A stretch of DNA of 64,000 nt from NCBI RefSeq assembly GCF_000177675.1, contig NZ_ADGX01000022.1, positions 1 through 64,000 of the forward strand, given 5' to 3'. The position numbers and the translations under genes were made by a program. Position 1 is the stretch's first letter. The number at the start of each line of letters is the position of its first letter. The notes under the pieces were generated by a model. That model was not told the DNA's origin. It ran no database searches and saw only the letters and a list, made by a program, of their open reading frames with translations. The DNA comes from Parafrankia sp. EUN1f. Lineage in GTDB: Bacteria; Actinomycetota; Actinomycetes; Frankiales; Frankiaceae. Shown here piece after piece: positions 43,049 through 51,673 of this stretch.

Positions 43049-45846
43049 CAGCCGGCCCCGGCCGGGATCCGCTCCGGCGCCGGCCGGCCCGTCGGGCGCA
43101 CCGGCACCGAACCGTCGAGACCGTCCGGACCTCCCGCTCGCGCCGAACCTCCGGGACGTCCCGCAGGCACCGGACCTCGTTCGGGCGCCGGCCCCGCGGA
43201 ACCGGCTTGCCGGCGGGTCAAGGCGCCGGTCCAGCCCACGATCACCGCCAGCAGGATGTTCGCGACGTTGGCGGGTGCCGCCATGTGCTCGGCGGTCAGG
43301 CCGTCGAAGAGGAGGAACAGCAGCAGCGCGGTCAGCAACGTCAGGTCCGCCCGCTCGTCCGGCCGGACCCGGCGCCACAGCCCGCGCAGCGCGACCACGA
43401 TCCCGCCCAGCAGCGCCAGCCAGAGCAGCGCACCGATCGCACCTCCGTCGACCAGGACGTTGACGAACGCGTTGTGCCCGCCGCCGAGACCGATCGCGTC
43501 GAGGAAGATCCCGCGGGAGGCGGTCAGCCCCCAGCCGGTCATCGGTTTCCGCTCGAACGCGTCGAGGGCGAGCGACCACAGGTTGGTGCGCTCGTTGAGC
43601 GTGGCCAGCTTCTCGGCGGACTCGCCCCGGCTGAGGTAGGACAGGACGACGTCCGAGGAGGTGACCGCCGCGATCGCGGCGAAGACACCGATCGTGACCA
43701 GCAGGTCGAGCCGGCGGGTACCGCGGGTGCTGCAGACCATCGCCAGCAGCGCGGCGACGACCGCCCCGCCGAGGGCGCCCCTGGTCCGCGAGGCGAGCAG
43801 CCCGGACCCGACGACGACCAGCAGCACCTGGTACGTCCAGGTCGGCCAGATGCGGTGCTCCCGGCCCGGCCGGGTCAGGTAGACGGTCAGGATCACCGTC
43901 GCGGCGCCCAGGTAGATCCCGGCGACGACCGGGTGGACGTACAGCCAGGTGAAGCGTCCGGCGGTCTCGCCGCTCACCGGCGGGAACCGGTGCAGCGCAC
44001 CGAACAGCACCGAGCCGGCGACGGTCGCGGCGAAGGCGTGGGCCAGGCCGTGCAGCTGGGCGCGGCTGGCGTACCGCGCCGCGGTCTGCGCGACGGCCAC
44101 CGTGAGCAGCAGCTGCGCCGCACGCACCACCGCCAGGCTGCCGTACGGCGACCAGAGCACCGACAGCGCACAGTAGGACCCGAAAACCCAGGCCAGGACG
44201 ACGACGGTGGCGTTGCGCCGCTGGGCGGGCGCCCGCGCCACGGTCAGCAGCAGCACAACACCGACCGTCGCGTACACGGCCATCTCCGCCAGGATGAACA
44301 GGTCAGCCTGCCCGGACGTCGTCGCCTCCCTGCCGCGCATCCGGAGCTTGTAGTCGCTGGCGAGCATGAGCGGGAGCACGACGGCCGCCAGCGCCCACCG
44401 GTTCGGGCTGGGAAGGAGCCGGGGCAGCCGCCGCGCGCCCGCGCCCGGCGACCGAAGGCTTCGCGCCCGGGTCCGGGAACGGGACCAGCCCGGGTGCTGG
44501 GACCGGTGCCGGTGCCGGGAGCGGGGCTGCTCATCCGCGCGGCTGGCCAGGACGTGCAGGCACAGTGCGCTCCCCAGCCGGGCGACCGCCAGGCCCACCG
44601 GGACCGCGACCGGATGCCCTGCGGCCAGAATGACGACCACCAGTGTGACCCCGACCAGCGCGTCGCCGAGCCAGGCCAGGAACACCGTCCTGGTGCGCCG
44701 GCGCGCGACCAGCGCGGTCGCGGCGGGCAGGCCGGCCGCGAGTGCGCAGCAGTACGCCGACCAGGCGAGCACGGCGGTGCGGGGCACCTCGACCCCCGGC
44801 CCGACGACCAGATCCGCGAACGGGCCGACGAGGAGCAAGGCGACCGCGCCGACCAGCACCGTCGCCCCGATCAGCGCCGCGCTCGCGCGACGGGCCCGCC
44901 GGGCGGACGTCGCACCATCCGCCGCGAACGCCGGCAGCAGGACGTTTCCCGCCGCCGCGACCACCGTCTGCGCCGGCGCGACCATCAGCCGAGCCGCCTC
45001 GACCTGGCCGAGCACGCCACGCCCGGCGACAGCGCTGATCAGCACCCGCGCCGTGAACAGCAGTGCCGGGGTGAGTCCGGCCTGCAGCGAACGCCACACC
45101 GCGAAAGCGGCGACATCGCGCACCAGGCCCGGCGTGGGCCGGGCGGGACGCAGCTGGGCGACCGGGAGCTGTCCGAGCGCGAGCCCGATGGCGAAGGAGG
45201 CCCCCGCGCCCATCGCGAAGATCACCATGAGCAGACTGACCGTCATCCCGGCCGCTCCGGCGGCGGTGAGGGTCAGGAGCGTCACCGCGACGTAGCCGGC
45301 ATCGTTCGCCGCCAGCTTCCAGAACGACAACCCGGCCATCAGCGCCCGGCGCCCGAGCTCCTCGTGCAGCCAGAGCACGATCAGCCCGGCGTACGCGGCC
45401 CCGACACCCGGCCCGAGGCCTGCGAGCCCGACCGCCACCCCGAAACCGACCACCGCGGCGGACGTCACCAGGACCCCGTGCGCGACCAGCACGGCGCCGC
45501 GCACCGCCGGATCGTCCCGGCCGAGCACGGTCAGCGCGTCACCGACGAACGCGGTGTAGAGCGCCGTGCACAGGACCAGGCAGGAGACGAGCAGGACCAG
45601 CGCGCCGAACCGGTCGGCGCCGAGGGCACGGGCGGCGGCGAGCTGCACCACCAGGCTTCCGCCCGCGTTGATGGCCTGTGCGGCGACCGCGCCGCCGGCC
45701 CGTCCACCGATCCGTCGGCCGATCCGTCGGCCGGGCGGTCCACCGGGCGGTCCACCGGGCCGTCCGCCGATCAGCCGCGGCCGCCGCGGCCGCTTTGGCA
45801 GCTTTGGCGGCTTTGGCGGCTTTGGCGGCCCGTCGCTGCGGGGCAT
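43048..45846 (-). CDS. Wzx-like flippase fused to Wzy-like polymerase
   Basis: A single 932-codon frame encodes two membrane modules. Residues about 50-470 resemble the MOP-superfamily flippases that move lipid-linked repeat units across the membrane (many helices, SLVVQLAAARALGADRFGAL near the start). A basic linker (about 470-510) leads to residues 510-880. These resemble O-antigen ligase/polymerase proteins, with SRTRGALGG, the block ERTNLWSLALDAFERKPMTG and the following HNAFVNVLVDGG (Wzy_C type). These are separate proteins in most clusters. The N-terminus is a Pro/Lys/Arg repeat. It is translationally coupled to the Wzz-like gene upstream and GT4 downstream. Confidence 0.85.
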   Translation of the reverse strand: MPRSDGPPKPPKPPKLPKRPRRPRLIGGRPGGPPGGPPGRRIGRRIGGRAGGAVAAQAINAGGSLVVQLAAARALGADRFGALVLLVSCLVLCTALYTAFVGDALTVLGRDDPAVRGAVLVAHGVLVTSAAVVGFGVAVGLAGLGPGVGAAYAGLIVLWLHEELGRRALMAGLSFWKLAANDAGYVAVTLLTLTAAGAAGMTVSLLMVIFAMGAGASFAIGLALGQLPVAQLRPARPTPGLVRDVAAFAVWRSLQAGLTPALLFTARVLISAVAGRGVLGQVEAARLMVAPAQTVVAAAGNVLLPAFAADGATSARRARRASAALIGATVLVGAVALLLVGPFADLVVGPGVEVPRTAVLAWSAYCCALAAGLPAATALVARRRTRTVFLAWLGDALVGVTLVVVILAAGHPVAVPVGLAVARLGSALCLHVLASRADEQPRSRHRHRSQHPGWSRSRTRARSLRSPGAGARRLPRLLPSPNRWALAAVVLPLMLASDYKLRMRGREATTSGQADLFILAEMAVYATVGVVLLLTVARAPAQRRNATVVVLAWVFGSYCALSVLWSPYGSLAVVRAAQLLLTVAVAQTAARYASRAQLHGLAHAFAATVAGSVLFGALHRFPPVSGETAGRFTWLYVHPVVAGIYLGAATVILTVYLTRPGREHRIWPTWTYQVLLVVVGSGLLASRTRGALGGAVVAALLAMVCSTRGTRRLDLLVTIGVFAAIAAVTSSDVVLSYLSRGESAEKLATLNERTNLWSLALDAFERKPMTGWGLTASRGIFLDAIGLGGGHNAFVNVLVDGGAIGALLWLALLGGIVVALRGLWRRVRPDERADLTLLTALLLFLLFDGLTAEHMAAPANVANILLAVIVGWTGALTRRQAGSAGPAPERGPVPAGRPGGSARAGGPDGLDGSVPVRPTGRPAPERIPAGAG

Positions 45847-47624
45847 CAGAGCCGGGCGGCGACGGATGGCTTGTGCACCGACGGCCTGTGCACGGGTGAC
45901 TTGTGCAGGGCCGCGGCTTCGTGCGGCGGGGTTCGGTCAGGCCGGTCCCCGGACGTCCGCGGCCGCAGCGTCTGGGTCCGCTCGACGTCGAAGGCGATCT
46001 GGTCGCCGTAGGCGTCCTGGTAGCCGCCACGCACCCGGGGGCCATGGGTGAGCACCACTCCGACCAGGGGAACGGCTGTGGCGTCGGCCTGCGCGCGCAG
46101 CCGCCGCAGCGGACCGCCCGGGGTGCGCCAACGAGCCACCGCGATGATCCCGGTCGCGGTCGCGGCGAGCAGGAACGCGTCGGCGGTCGGACCGGTCGCC
46201 GGTGTGTCGACGAGGACGATGTCGAAGAGCTTCTTGAGCCGGCCCATCGTCTCGGTGAGCTCCGCCCTGCCCAGCAGCCCGGCCGGGTCGGTGGCCAGCT
46301 GGCCCCGGGGAACGAAGGCGAGCTCGCCGCCCTCCGCGGTCGAATACGTCCGTATGGCGGTGGCGAGGTCGGTGGTTCCCCGCGCGAGCTGGGCGAGCCC
46401 CACCGCGGCCGCGGGGAGCCCGAACCGGGCGGTGAGCCGGCCGGTTCGCAGGTCACCGTCCACCAGCGCCACCCGGCAGCCGCCGGCCGCCAGCGCCGTC
46501 GCGAGGCCCAGGGCTGTCGCCGTCCGCCCGTCCTGGCGTCCGGGGCTGGCCAGCACGTACAGCCCGCGCCCGCCGACCGCGGTGAGCACACCGGCGGCGG
46601 CGTGGTGGCCAGGCTGCGGAGAGCTCCGCGGCCCGTCAGCCTCGTCGGCGCGGCCACGATCCCCGGGACGGCCACGTCGCCTGATACCGCCGCGCTCCCT
46701 GACACCGCGACGCTCCCTGACACCGTCACGCTCAGCGGAACGGTCGCGTTCCCCGAAACGGCCGCGTTCCCCGGTGGCGGGGACCTCGCCCAGCAGCCGG
46801 GTGCCCAACAACCGGGCGGCCGCCTCGCCGTCACCGACCTCGCGCCGCCGGCCGGCCCGGAGCCAGGCCACCGTGCCCGCGAGAAGCACTCCCAGCAGCA
46901 GCCCGAGCAGGCCGCCCCGCTCCGCCCGGGCCGCACCACTGGACGGATGCGGCACCGTCGCGTTCTCGACGAACACCGTTCCCGAGCCGAACAGCGCCGC
47001 CTCCGTCTGGGCCCGGGCGGCGGTCTGCTGAAGCTCGCCGAGCGCGGTGGCCGCCGCGGCGGCCCGCGCGCTGTCGCCGGGGCCAGGCGTGAACAGCTGG
47101 TCGAGCTGGGCCTGCGCCCGTGCCACCGCGGCGAGCTGGCTGTTCACCGTGTCGTTCGTGGCCTGCAGGGTCAGCTCCCGGAAGGCCGCCACGACAGCGT
47201 CCGCCCGGCGTTCCGCCTGCTCGGCACCCGAGCCGGTGGCCGTCACTATCAGAACGTCCGCATCCGCGGTGGCGGTGACCTCGACCACCGTCTGCAGCGT
47301 CGCCAGCGACGTCCCGTCCTTCAGTGACCGCGCTGCCGTCGCCAGCACGTCGGTACTCTCGGCAAACCTTGCCCGGGCACTCGCGTACCGGCCGAGATCC
47401 GCACCGGAGGCACTGCCGCCCAGAATCACCGTGAGACCGCGGGGATTCGCCAGGCCGATCCGGGCGAGGGATTTCGTGGGCGGCGCGGCCAGCACACCAT
47501 GAATCACGCCGACGAGTACGGCCAGAACTATGACCACGGATGAGGCGAGCCGGTAACGCCAGAGCGACGCCAGCGGCCCGGGGCCGACGTCGTAGTCCGG
47601 GTCATGGTCGGAGACCTGCATCAC
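45846..47624 (-). CDS. Wzz-like chain-length regulator with BY-kinase-type domain
   Basis: The 592-residue protein has two membrane helices (about 28-48 and 238-256) flanking an extracytoplasmic Wzz-type helical domain (KSLARIGLANPRG through repeated Ala-rich helices). A cytoplasmic ParA/MinD-fold domain of bacterial tyrosine-kinase type follows. The Walker A' VALVDGDLRTG and Walker B DIVLVDTPAT are present, but the P-loop reads SPGRQDGRTATA, with Arg in place of the conserved Lys. It has no C-terminal tyrosine cluster. It should set polymer length with the Wzx-Wzy protein. Kinase activity is doubtful. Start is GTG 47624, with ATG 47621 as an alternative. Confidence 0.85.
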   Translation of the reverse strand: MMQVSDHDPDYDVGPGPLASLWRYRLASSVVIVLAVLVGVIHGVLAAPPTKSLARIGLANPRGLTVILGGSASGADLGRYASARARFAESTDVLATAARSLKDGTSLATLQTVVEVTATADADVLIVTATGSGAEQAERRADAVVAAFRELTLQATNDTVNSQLAAVARAQAQLDQLFTPGPGDSARAAAAATALGELQQTAARAQTEAALFGSGTVFVENATVPHPSSGAARAERGGLLGLLLGVLLAGTVAWLRAGRRREVGDGEAAARLLGTRLLGEVPATGERGRFGERDRSAERDGVRERRGVRERGGIRRRGRPGDRGRADEADGPRSSPQPGHHAAAGVLTAVGGRGLYVLASPGRQDGRTATALGLATALAAGGCRVALVDGDLRTGRLTARFGLPAAAVGLAQLARGTTDLATAIRTYSTAEGGELAFVPRGQLATDPAGLLGRAELTETMGRLKKLFDIVLVDTPATGPTADAFLLAATATGIIAVARWRTPGGPLRRLRAQADATAVPLVGVVLTHGPRVRGGYQDAYGDQIAFDVERTQTLRPRTSGDRPDRTPPHEAAALHKSPVHRPSVHKPSVAARL

Positions 47625-48683
47625 ACCCCCCTGGGAGTCGGTAACGCTAACACGAACCCGACAACCGGACGGGAATCAGGAGCAAGAATTGACCATGCAA
47701 GCCAAGGCGCATCGCGGCTCGGCGAACGAAGTCAACTACCGCACCGACGCGGCAACGAATCGGTCACCCTTTTATTGCCGTGCACTGAATGATGATCCAG
47801 GATTCACCGTGGGACTTCGATACGCTCGCGCTATCCGACAGATCGGACCGATCAGTCCGGCACACTGCCGCACGATCATCAATGTGGTCGTGGATCAGCC
47901 CCGCCACGTGCCAGCGCCACGGCACGGCACGGCACCGTCTGCGCGGCGGCGCCGACGGCCGGTTGACACGGGCGGCGCGGGCCGGGTCAGGCGGCGCAGC
48001 GTTGGCTGACCCGGGGAACGCCGGAGAGCCCCAGTGGACGCTCTTCCGGCTCACCCGAAAGGTGACAGAGATGTCTGAACCAGAATCGTTCCCATCTTTT
48101 TGATGAATGACAGGCGGGCCGCGATCGGTCGTCGCAGGCTCATACGCACCGCGGGTGACCCGCGCCTCCGACATCGTCGACCCGCCACGGCGTCAGGGTG
48201 GCTGGTGGAACCCCCAGCCACCCCCGAGACCAGCGGTTTGAGGGCCCTCCGGAAGCGCCCACGGCTCGCCGGGCGGACGAAATCCCACTCCCGCAGGAGT
48301 CGGCAAGGTGCGCGGAATCGGCAACTAAAGGGCTCTTCGTGGCTCTTCCAATAAGCACCACGCGGAAGCTTGCGAAACCGGCAAAGAAATGGATGTCAAG
48401 AGATCGAGAGGAAGAGAAACGCAAAGCCCTTTAGGTTCACGAACGGAAAGGTCGCGCCCGCGTCGAAAGCTGACCAGCGCTGTCAGAAACACAGAAGTTC
48501 GACGAGATGCGCAGCCCACAAGCCCATCCCTCGGCATGCGAGGTACGGGGGCGGGAACGTCCTCAGCCCGCGGCTCCGAGCAGCGTCCGCGGCTGCCGCC
48601 GCTTCCGGCCGCGTTTTTCGCCCGGTTCCAGAACAGCCGAAATCTTCAGCTCTTCAAGCTCCGGGTTCGAGCTCAGCTCAGGC
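47625..48683. other. Long intergenic region, no gene recognised
   Basis: About 1.06 kb lies upstream of the exopolysaccharide operon and downstream of the FhuF-like gene. Short open frames here have no coding character or recognisable motif. It should contain the operon promoter. I see no riboswitch consensus. Confidence 0.5.
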
Positions 48684-49652
48684 TCAGGGCCGCGCCAGCG
48701 GACAGTCGCCGCAGGTGCCGCCGCCGGGTACCCGGTAGAACAGGCAACAGCTGCGCCGCACCACGGACGGGACCACCAGCTGACCGTCCAGGGTCAGACT
48801 GTGGACCGTCGTGCCGGCCAGCGGTGGGGTCGCGAGCAGCCGCGCGGTCAACCGGCCAACGCCCTCAGCCGTCACCGGAGCCGGAGCCGAGGCCGGACCA
48901 GCAGCCGAAACCATGGCCTGAGCCTGCGACTGAGCCGCCGCCACGGTGGTCGTACTGCTCGGCTCGATACGGAGGAACCGGATCAGCATCCCTGTCGCGC
49001 CGACCAGCGCGGAGGCTGCGTTCCCCCACAGCAGGCCGAGCGCGAGCCCGGTCTCGGCCCGCACGGCCGCGAAGTACGGCCGCAGGTTCCGCTCGACGAT
49101 CACCTCGTGGATCAGGTCCGCAGCTTCCAGGTGGTCATCGGCCTGCACCGCCGGCGAGGTCGGTGAGGCCGTGGTCGGTGTCGCCGACGCGGCAGTTGCG
49201 GCTGGTGTCGCCGGTGTCGTTGGTGCGGGTCGCCAGCCGGCAGGCCGGTCCACGATCAGCCGGAGCGGCGCTGTCAGCCGCGGCTGCACCCGCAGCACCG
49301 CCGGGTCGAGATCGGGGACGATGCCCGAGGTCGCCCAGGTGCCCAGCGCCACCGACCACAACCGGGCCGCATGGCCGAGCGCGAGCGTTGACGCGGCCAC
49401 CCGCCGTTCGACGCCGCCCAGCCGCTCGTTGACCCCGTCGACGGCCGCGGCGAGCGCGGCGCCTCCGCTGTTGAGCTCAGCGACCGCAACGGGCTCGAAC
49501 CGAGCATGTTCGACGTTGCTGGCGGAGGCCGTGGGCGCGAGGCGTTCGATGGCGTCCAGAACGTCGGCCTCGAAGTACGGGCTGATGGCAGCAAGGCTCG
49601 CCAGCGCCGAGCGCGCCCGCGAACCGTCGACCGGTACCCAGGCAGGACTCAA
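48684..49652 (-). CDS. FhuF-like (2Fe-2S) ferric reductase
   Basis: From TTG 49652, preceded by AGGAGG at 6-7 bp, the product is 322 residues. The C-terminal motif CCLFYRVPGGGTCGDCP matches the C-C-x10-C-x2-C iron-sulfur ligand pattern of FhuF ferric iron reductases, which release iron from siderophores in the cytoplasm. The N-terminal and middle parts are Ala-rich with a Thr/Pro linker (about 188-215). The open frame extends upstream to 49838 but that part overlaps a dispersed hairpin repeat, so I reject the longer start. No siderophore genes are adjacent. Confidence 0.85.
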   Translation of the reverse strand: MSPAWVPVDGSRARSALASLAAISPYFEADVLDAIERLAPTASASNVEHARFEPVAVAELNSGGAALAAAVDGVNERLGGVERRVAASTLALGHAARLWSVALGTWATSGIVPDLDPAVLRVQPRLTAPLRLIVDRPAGWRPAPTTPATPAATAASATPTTASPTSPAVQADDHLEAADLIHEVIVERNLRPYFAAVRAETGLALGLLWGNAASALVGATGMLIRFLRIEPSSTTTVAAAQSQAQAMVSAAGPASAPAPVTAEGVGRLTARLLATPPLAGTTVHSLTLDGQLVVPSVVRRSCCLFYRVPGGGTCGDCPLARP

Positions 49653-49790
49653 CCGCGCCTCCTGTCGGCATGCACGACGTCCGCAGACGTCCGCACCGGG
49701 CGGTGCGCACTCCCTGGCGACCTTATCCTCAGATCTCGCCCGGCAGCAGCGGCAGTTCCAAGCCCCAGCCCCAGCCCCAGCCCCAGCCCG

Positions 49791-49845
49791 AAGAATTGAG
49801 GATTTTCGTCGTTCCAGCGACCAGAATCCCTCACTCAATTCTTGC
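49791..49845. repeat. Dispersed hairpin repeat, copy C
   Basis: Arms AAGAATTGAG and CTCA(A)TTCTT flank a centre with GTCGTTCCAGCGACC. It is less conserved than copies A and D but has the same layout. Confidence 0.65.
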
Positions 49846-49974
49846 CACGTAACAACGGCAGCCGAATCGGCAGCCCGAAGCCACGCCTAGTGGATCTGCG
49901 GATTTTCATCATTCCAGAGCGAACGCAAAATCCCGAGAAGCCGCGGATCCGGCCTCCGATGTCGACCTGGCGCT

Positions 49975-50165
49975 CCAGTCCACTCCGCACCACCCGCCGC
50001 ACGGCGTACCACCGGGGATCCCGCGCCGCCACACAGCGCCAGCAATTCACACCAATAGGTGCAAACGGAGCCACGGAGTCGGTTGACGATCCGCAAGAAT
50101 TGAGGATCTCGGTTGCTGCAGCAGCCAGAATCCTCAATTCTTGCTCGGCAGCAGCGGCGGCGGTG
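49975..50165. repeat. Dispersed repeat unit, copy D, with perfect hairpin
   Basis: The hairpin at 50093-50144 has perfect 14-bp outer arms (GCAAGAATTGAGGA and TCCTCAATTCTTGC) and a GCTGCAGCAGC centre. The upstream 100 bp, including an ACCGGGGATC-CGCGCCGC-ACACAGC run, match copy A at 34797-34975. Confidence 0.85.
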
Positions 50166-50262
50166 GCGGTGGCCAGGGGTCTTGCTCGGCAGCAGCGGCG
50201 GCGGTGGCGGTGGCCAGGGGTCTTGCTCGGAAGCAGCGGCGGCGGTGGCCCAGGGCTCGGGA
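50140..50262. repeat. 41-bp tandem repeat
   Basis: The unit starting CTTGCTCGGCAGCAGCGGCG begins at 50140, 50181 and 50222. The first two are identical and the third is diverged. It abuts hairpin copy D, as if the end of that repeat had been duplicated. Confidence 0.9.
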
Positions 50263-50317
50263 TCACTGACTACTCGCACCGCGTGCACGGATCGGGAAAC
50301 TCATCGTGAGCTGATCG

Positions 50318-51127
50318 ATGATGCCTGACCGTGACGGGGTGTCCCGTGCCTGGCATGCCGGGCCTACCAGGCGACGATGTGTACGGCCACGCGGTGCGAA
50401 ACTGCGTCTGAGCTGTGTCTTCAGTGGGATCGGAGTGGTCAGGTCAGTGCCGTCGCCGTCGCACCCCCGCCCGGTCGACCCCGATGTCGACCTGTCCGAT
50501 CCTGACGAACGGGCGGAGCTGCGGCCCGGCCCCTGGCCGGTGCTCGGAGCCATCGCCGTCGGTGGTGCGCTGGGGGCGCTCGCCCGCCACGGGCTCGCGG
50601 TGACCTTCCCGCACGAGCCGGGCGACTTCGACGGCGCGACACTGGCGATCAACACCTCCGGGTGCTTTCTCATCGGTGTGCTGATGGAACTGGTCGCGAC
50701 CGTCTGGGCGGGGCGGCGGCTGGTCCGGCCATTTCTCGGCGTCGGTGTGCTCGGCGGTTACACGACGTTCTCCACCTACGTCGTCGACGTGCAGCAGTCG
50801 GTCGACGCGGGCGCGGTCGACACGGCGCTGGTGTTCCTCGCCGTGTCGGTCGTCGCCGCGCTCGCCGCCGTCGCGGCGGGTTCCGCCCTGGCGGAGCGCG
50901 CCCTGCGCCGGGACCCTCCGACCGACCCTGGCCTCATCGCCGACCCTGGCCTCATCGCCGACCCTGGCCTCATCGCCGACCCTGGCCTCATCGCCGACCC
51001 TGGCCTCATCGCCGACGTCGGCCCCGACCTAAGCCCTGGTCTGAGCGCCGACACCCATGCCGACGCCGGCGGCGGCGCTCGGGACTGCGACGGAGGCGGA
51101 AGCGGAAGCGGAGGTGGTGCGCGGTGA
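50318..51127 (+). CDS. crcB: CrcB/Fluc fluoride channel subunit 1, with repetitive tail
   Basis: The core (about residues 55-200) has four membrane helices and the Fluc motifs GALGALARHG, INTSGCFLIG and GGYTTFSTYVVD with the TTFST pore segment. Fluc channels export fluoride as antiparallel dimers. When two genes occur in tandem they usually form a heterodimer. Its stop overlaps the start of the second crcB (GTGA). After the last helix the frame adds a tail of five Asp-Pro-Gly-Leu-Ile-Ala repeats and a Gly/Ser end, which is unusual for the family. The start is uncertain, with an internal GTG near 50437 as an alternative. Confidence 0.9.
   Translation: MMPDRDGVSRAWHAGPTRRRCVRPRGAKLRLSCVFSGIGVVRSVPSPSHPRPVDPDVDLSDPDERAELRPGPWPVLGAIAVGGALGALARHGLAVTFPHEPGDFDGATLAINTSGCFLIGVLMELVATVWAGRRLVRPFLGVGVLGGYTTFSTYVVDVQQSVDAGAVDTALVFLAVSVVAALAAVAAGSALAERALRRDPPTDPGLIADPGLIADPGLIADPGLIADPGLIADVGPDLSPGLSADTHADAGGGARDCDGGGSGSGGGAR
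50924..51013 (+). repeat. 18-bp tandem repeat, five copies, in crcB1
   Basis: GACCCTGGCCTCATCGCC is repeated five times without change and encodes (Asp-Pro-Gly-Leu-Ile-Ala)5. Confidence 0.97.
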
Positions 51128-51495
51128 CCGTTCTGTGGGTCGCGCTGGGGGCGGCGCTCGGAGCGCCGCTGCGGTATCTCACCAACCGGGCGGTCCAGTC
51201 CTGGCACCGTTCGGTCATGCCCTGGGGCACCCTGGCCGTCAATGTCGTCGGGTCACTGCTGCTGGGGTTCCTGGTCGGGCTGCCGGCATCCGCGGCGGTC
51301 CGGGCCGCCGCCGGCACGGGGCTGTGCGGTGCGCTGACCACGTACTCCACGTTCGGGTACGAGACGGTGCGGCTGGCTCGGGACGGCGACCGCCGCCAGG
51401 CCGTCCTGAATGTCGCGCTGAGCGTCAGTGCAGGTCTCGGCGCCGCGTTCCTCGGCGTGGCTCTCGGCCACGCGGTCGGCGGGCCCACCGCGTAG
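51124..51495 (+). CDS. crcB: CrcB/Fluc fluoride channel subunit 2
   Basis: From GTG 51124 the product is 123 residues, the usual length. It has four helices and the motifs GAALGAPLRYL, VNVVGSLLLGF and GALTTYSTFGYE. It is translationally coupled to the first crcB and most likely forms the second half of a heterodimeric channel. No fluoride riboswitch consensus is visible upstream of the pair. Confidence 0.93.
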   Translation: MTVLWVALGAALGAPLRYLTNRAVQSWHRSVMPWGTLAVNVVGSLLLGFLVGLPASAAVRAAAGTGLCGALTTYSTFGYETVRLARDGDRRQAVLNVALSVSAGLGAAFLGVALGHAVGGPTA

Positions 51496-51673
51496 GCCAC
51501 CGCGACCACCACGGCGGACCCTCCGGCCGGGCGATGCGGGTTCGCCCCGCGAATCCCCAGCGCGAATCCCAGCGCGAATTCCCAGCGAAGGCGGTGCGCC
51601 GGGCGTGCTGCCAGCCATACGTTCGTTCGGCACCGTCGCGCACGGCGGGCACCCGGCCCACGAAGGGACAACG

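Larger units (their letters stand above)
49653..50317. other. Repeat-rich intergenic region
   Basis: This region of about 665 bp has no credible gene. It holds hairpin copies C and D of the dispersed repeat, the longer repeat unit at 49975-50165 and a 41-bp tandem repeat. Confidence 0.7.

Noticed and set aside
42946-46011. Plus-strand open frame of about 1021 codons
   Set aside because: It lies opposite the Wzx-Wzy and glycosyltransferase genes, which have clear family motifs. The frame is Arg/Gln/Gly-rich shadow.
47689-48174. Short open frames in the 1-kb spacer upstream of the exopolysaccharide operon
   Set aside because: No family resemblance, no ribosome-binding sites of note and shadow-like composition.
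49653-49838. Longer N-terminus for the FhuF-like protein
   Set aside because: The extension translates a dispersed hairpin repeat, and a good AGGAGG site points to the TTG at 49652.
50290-50440. Fluoride riboswitch upstream of crcB
   Set aside because: I looked for the crcB-motif consensus and did not find its conserved pseudoknot segments.
50924-51013. Possible CRISPR array
   Set aside because: Perfect tandem copies without spacers, inside crcB1.
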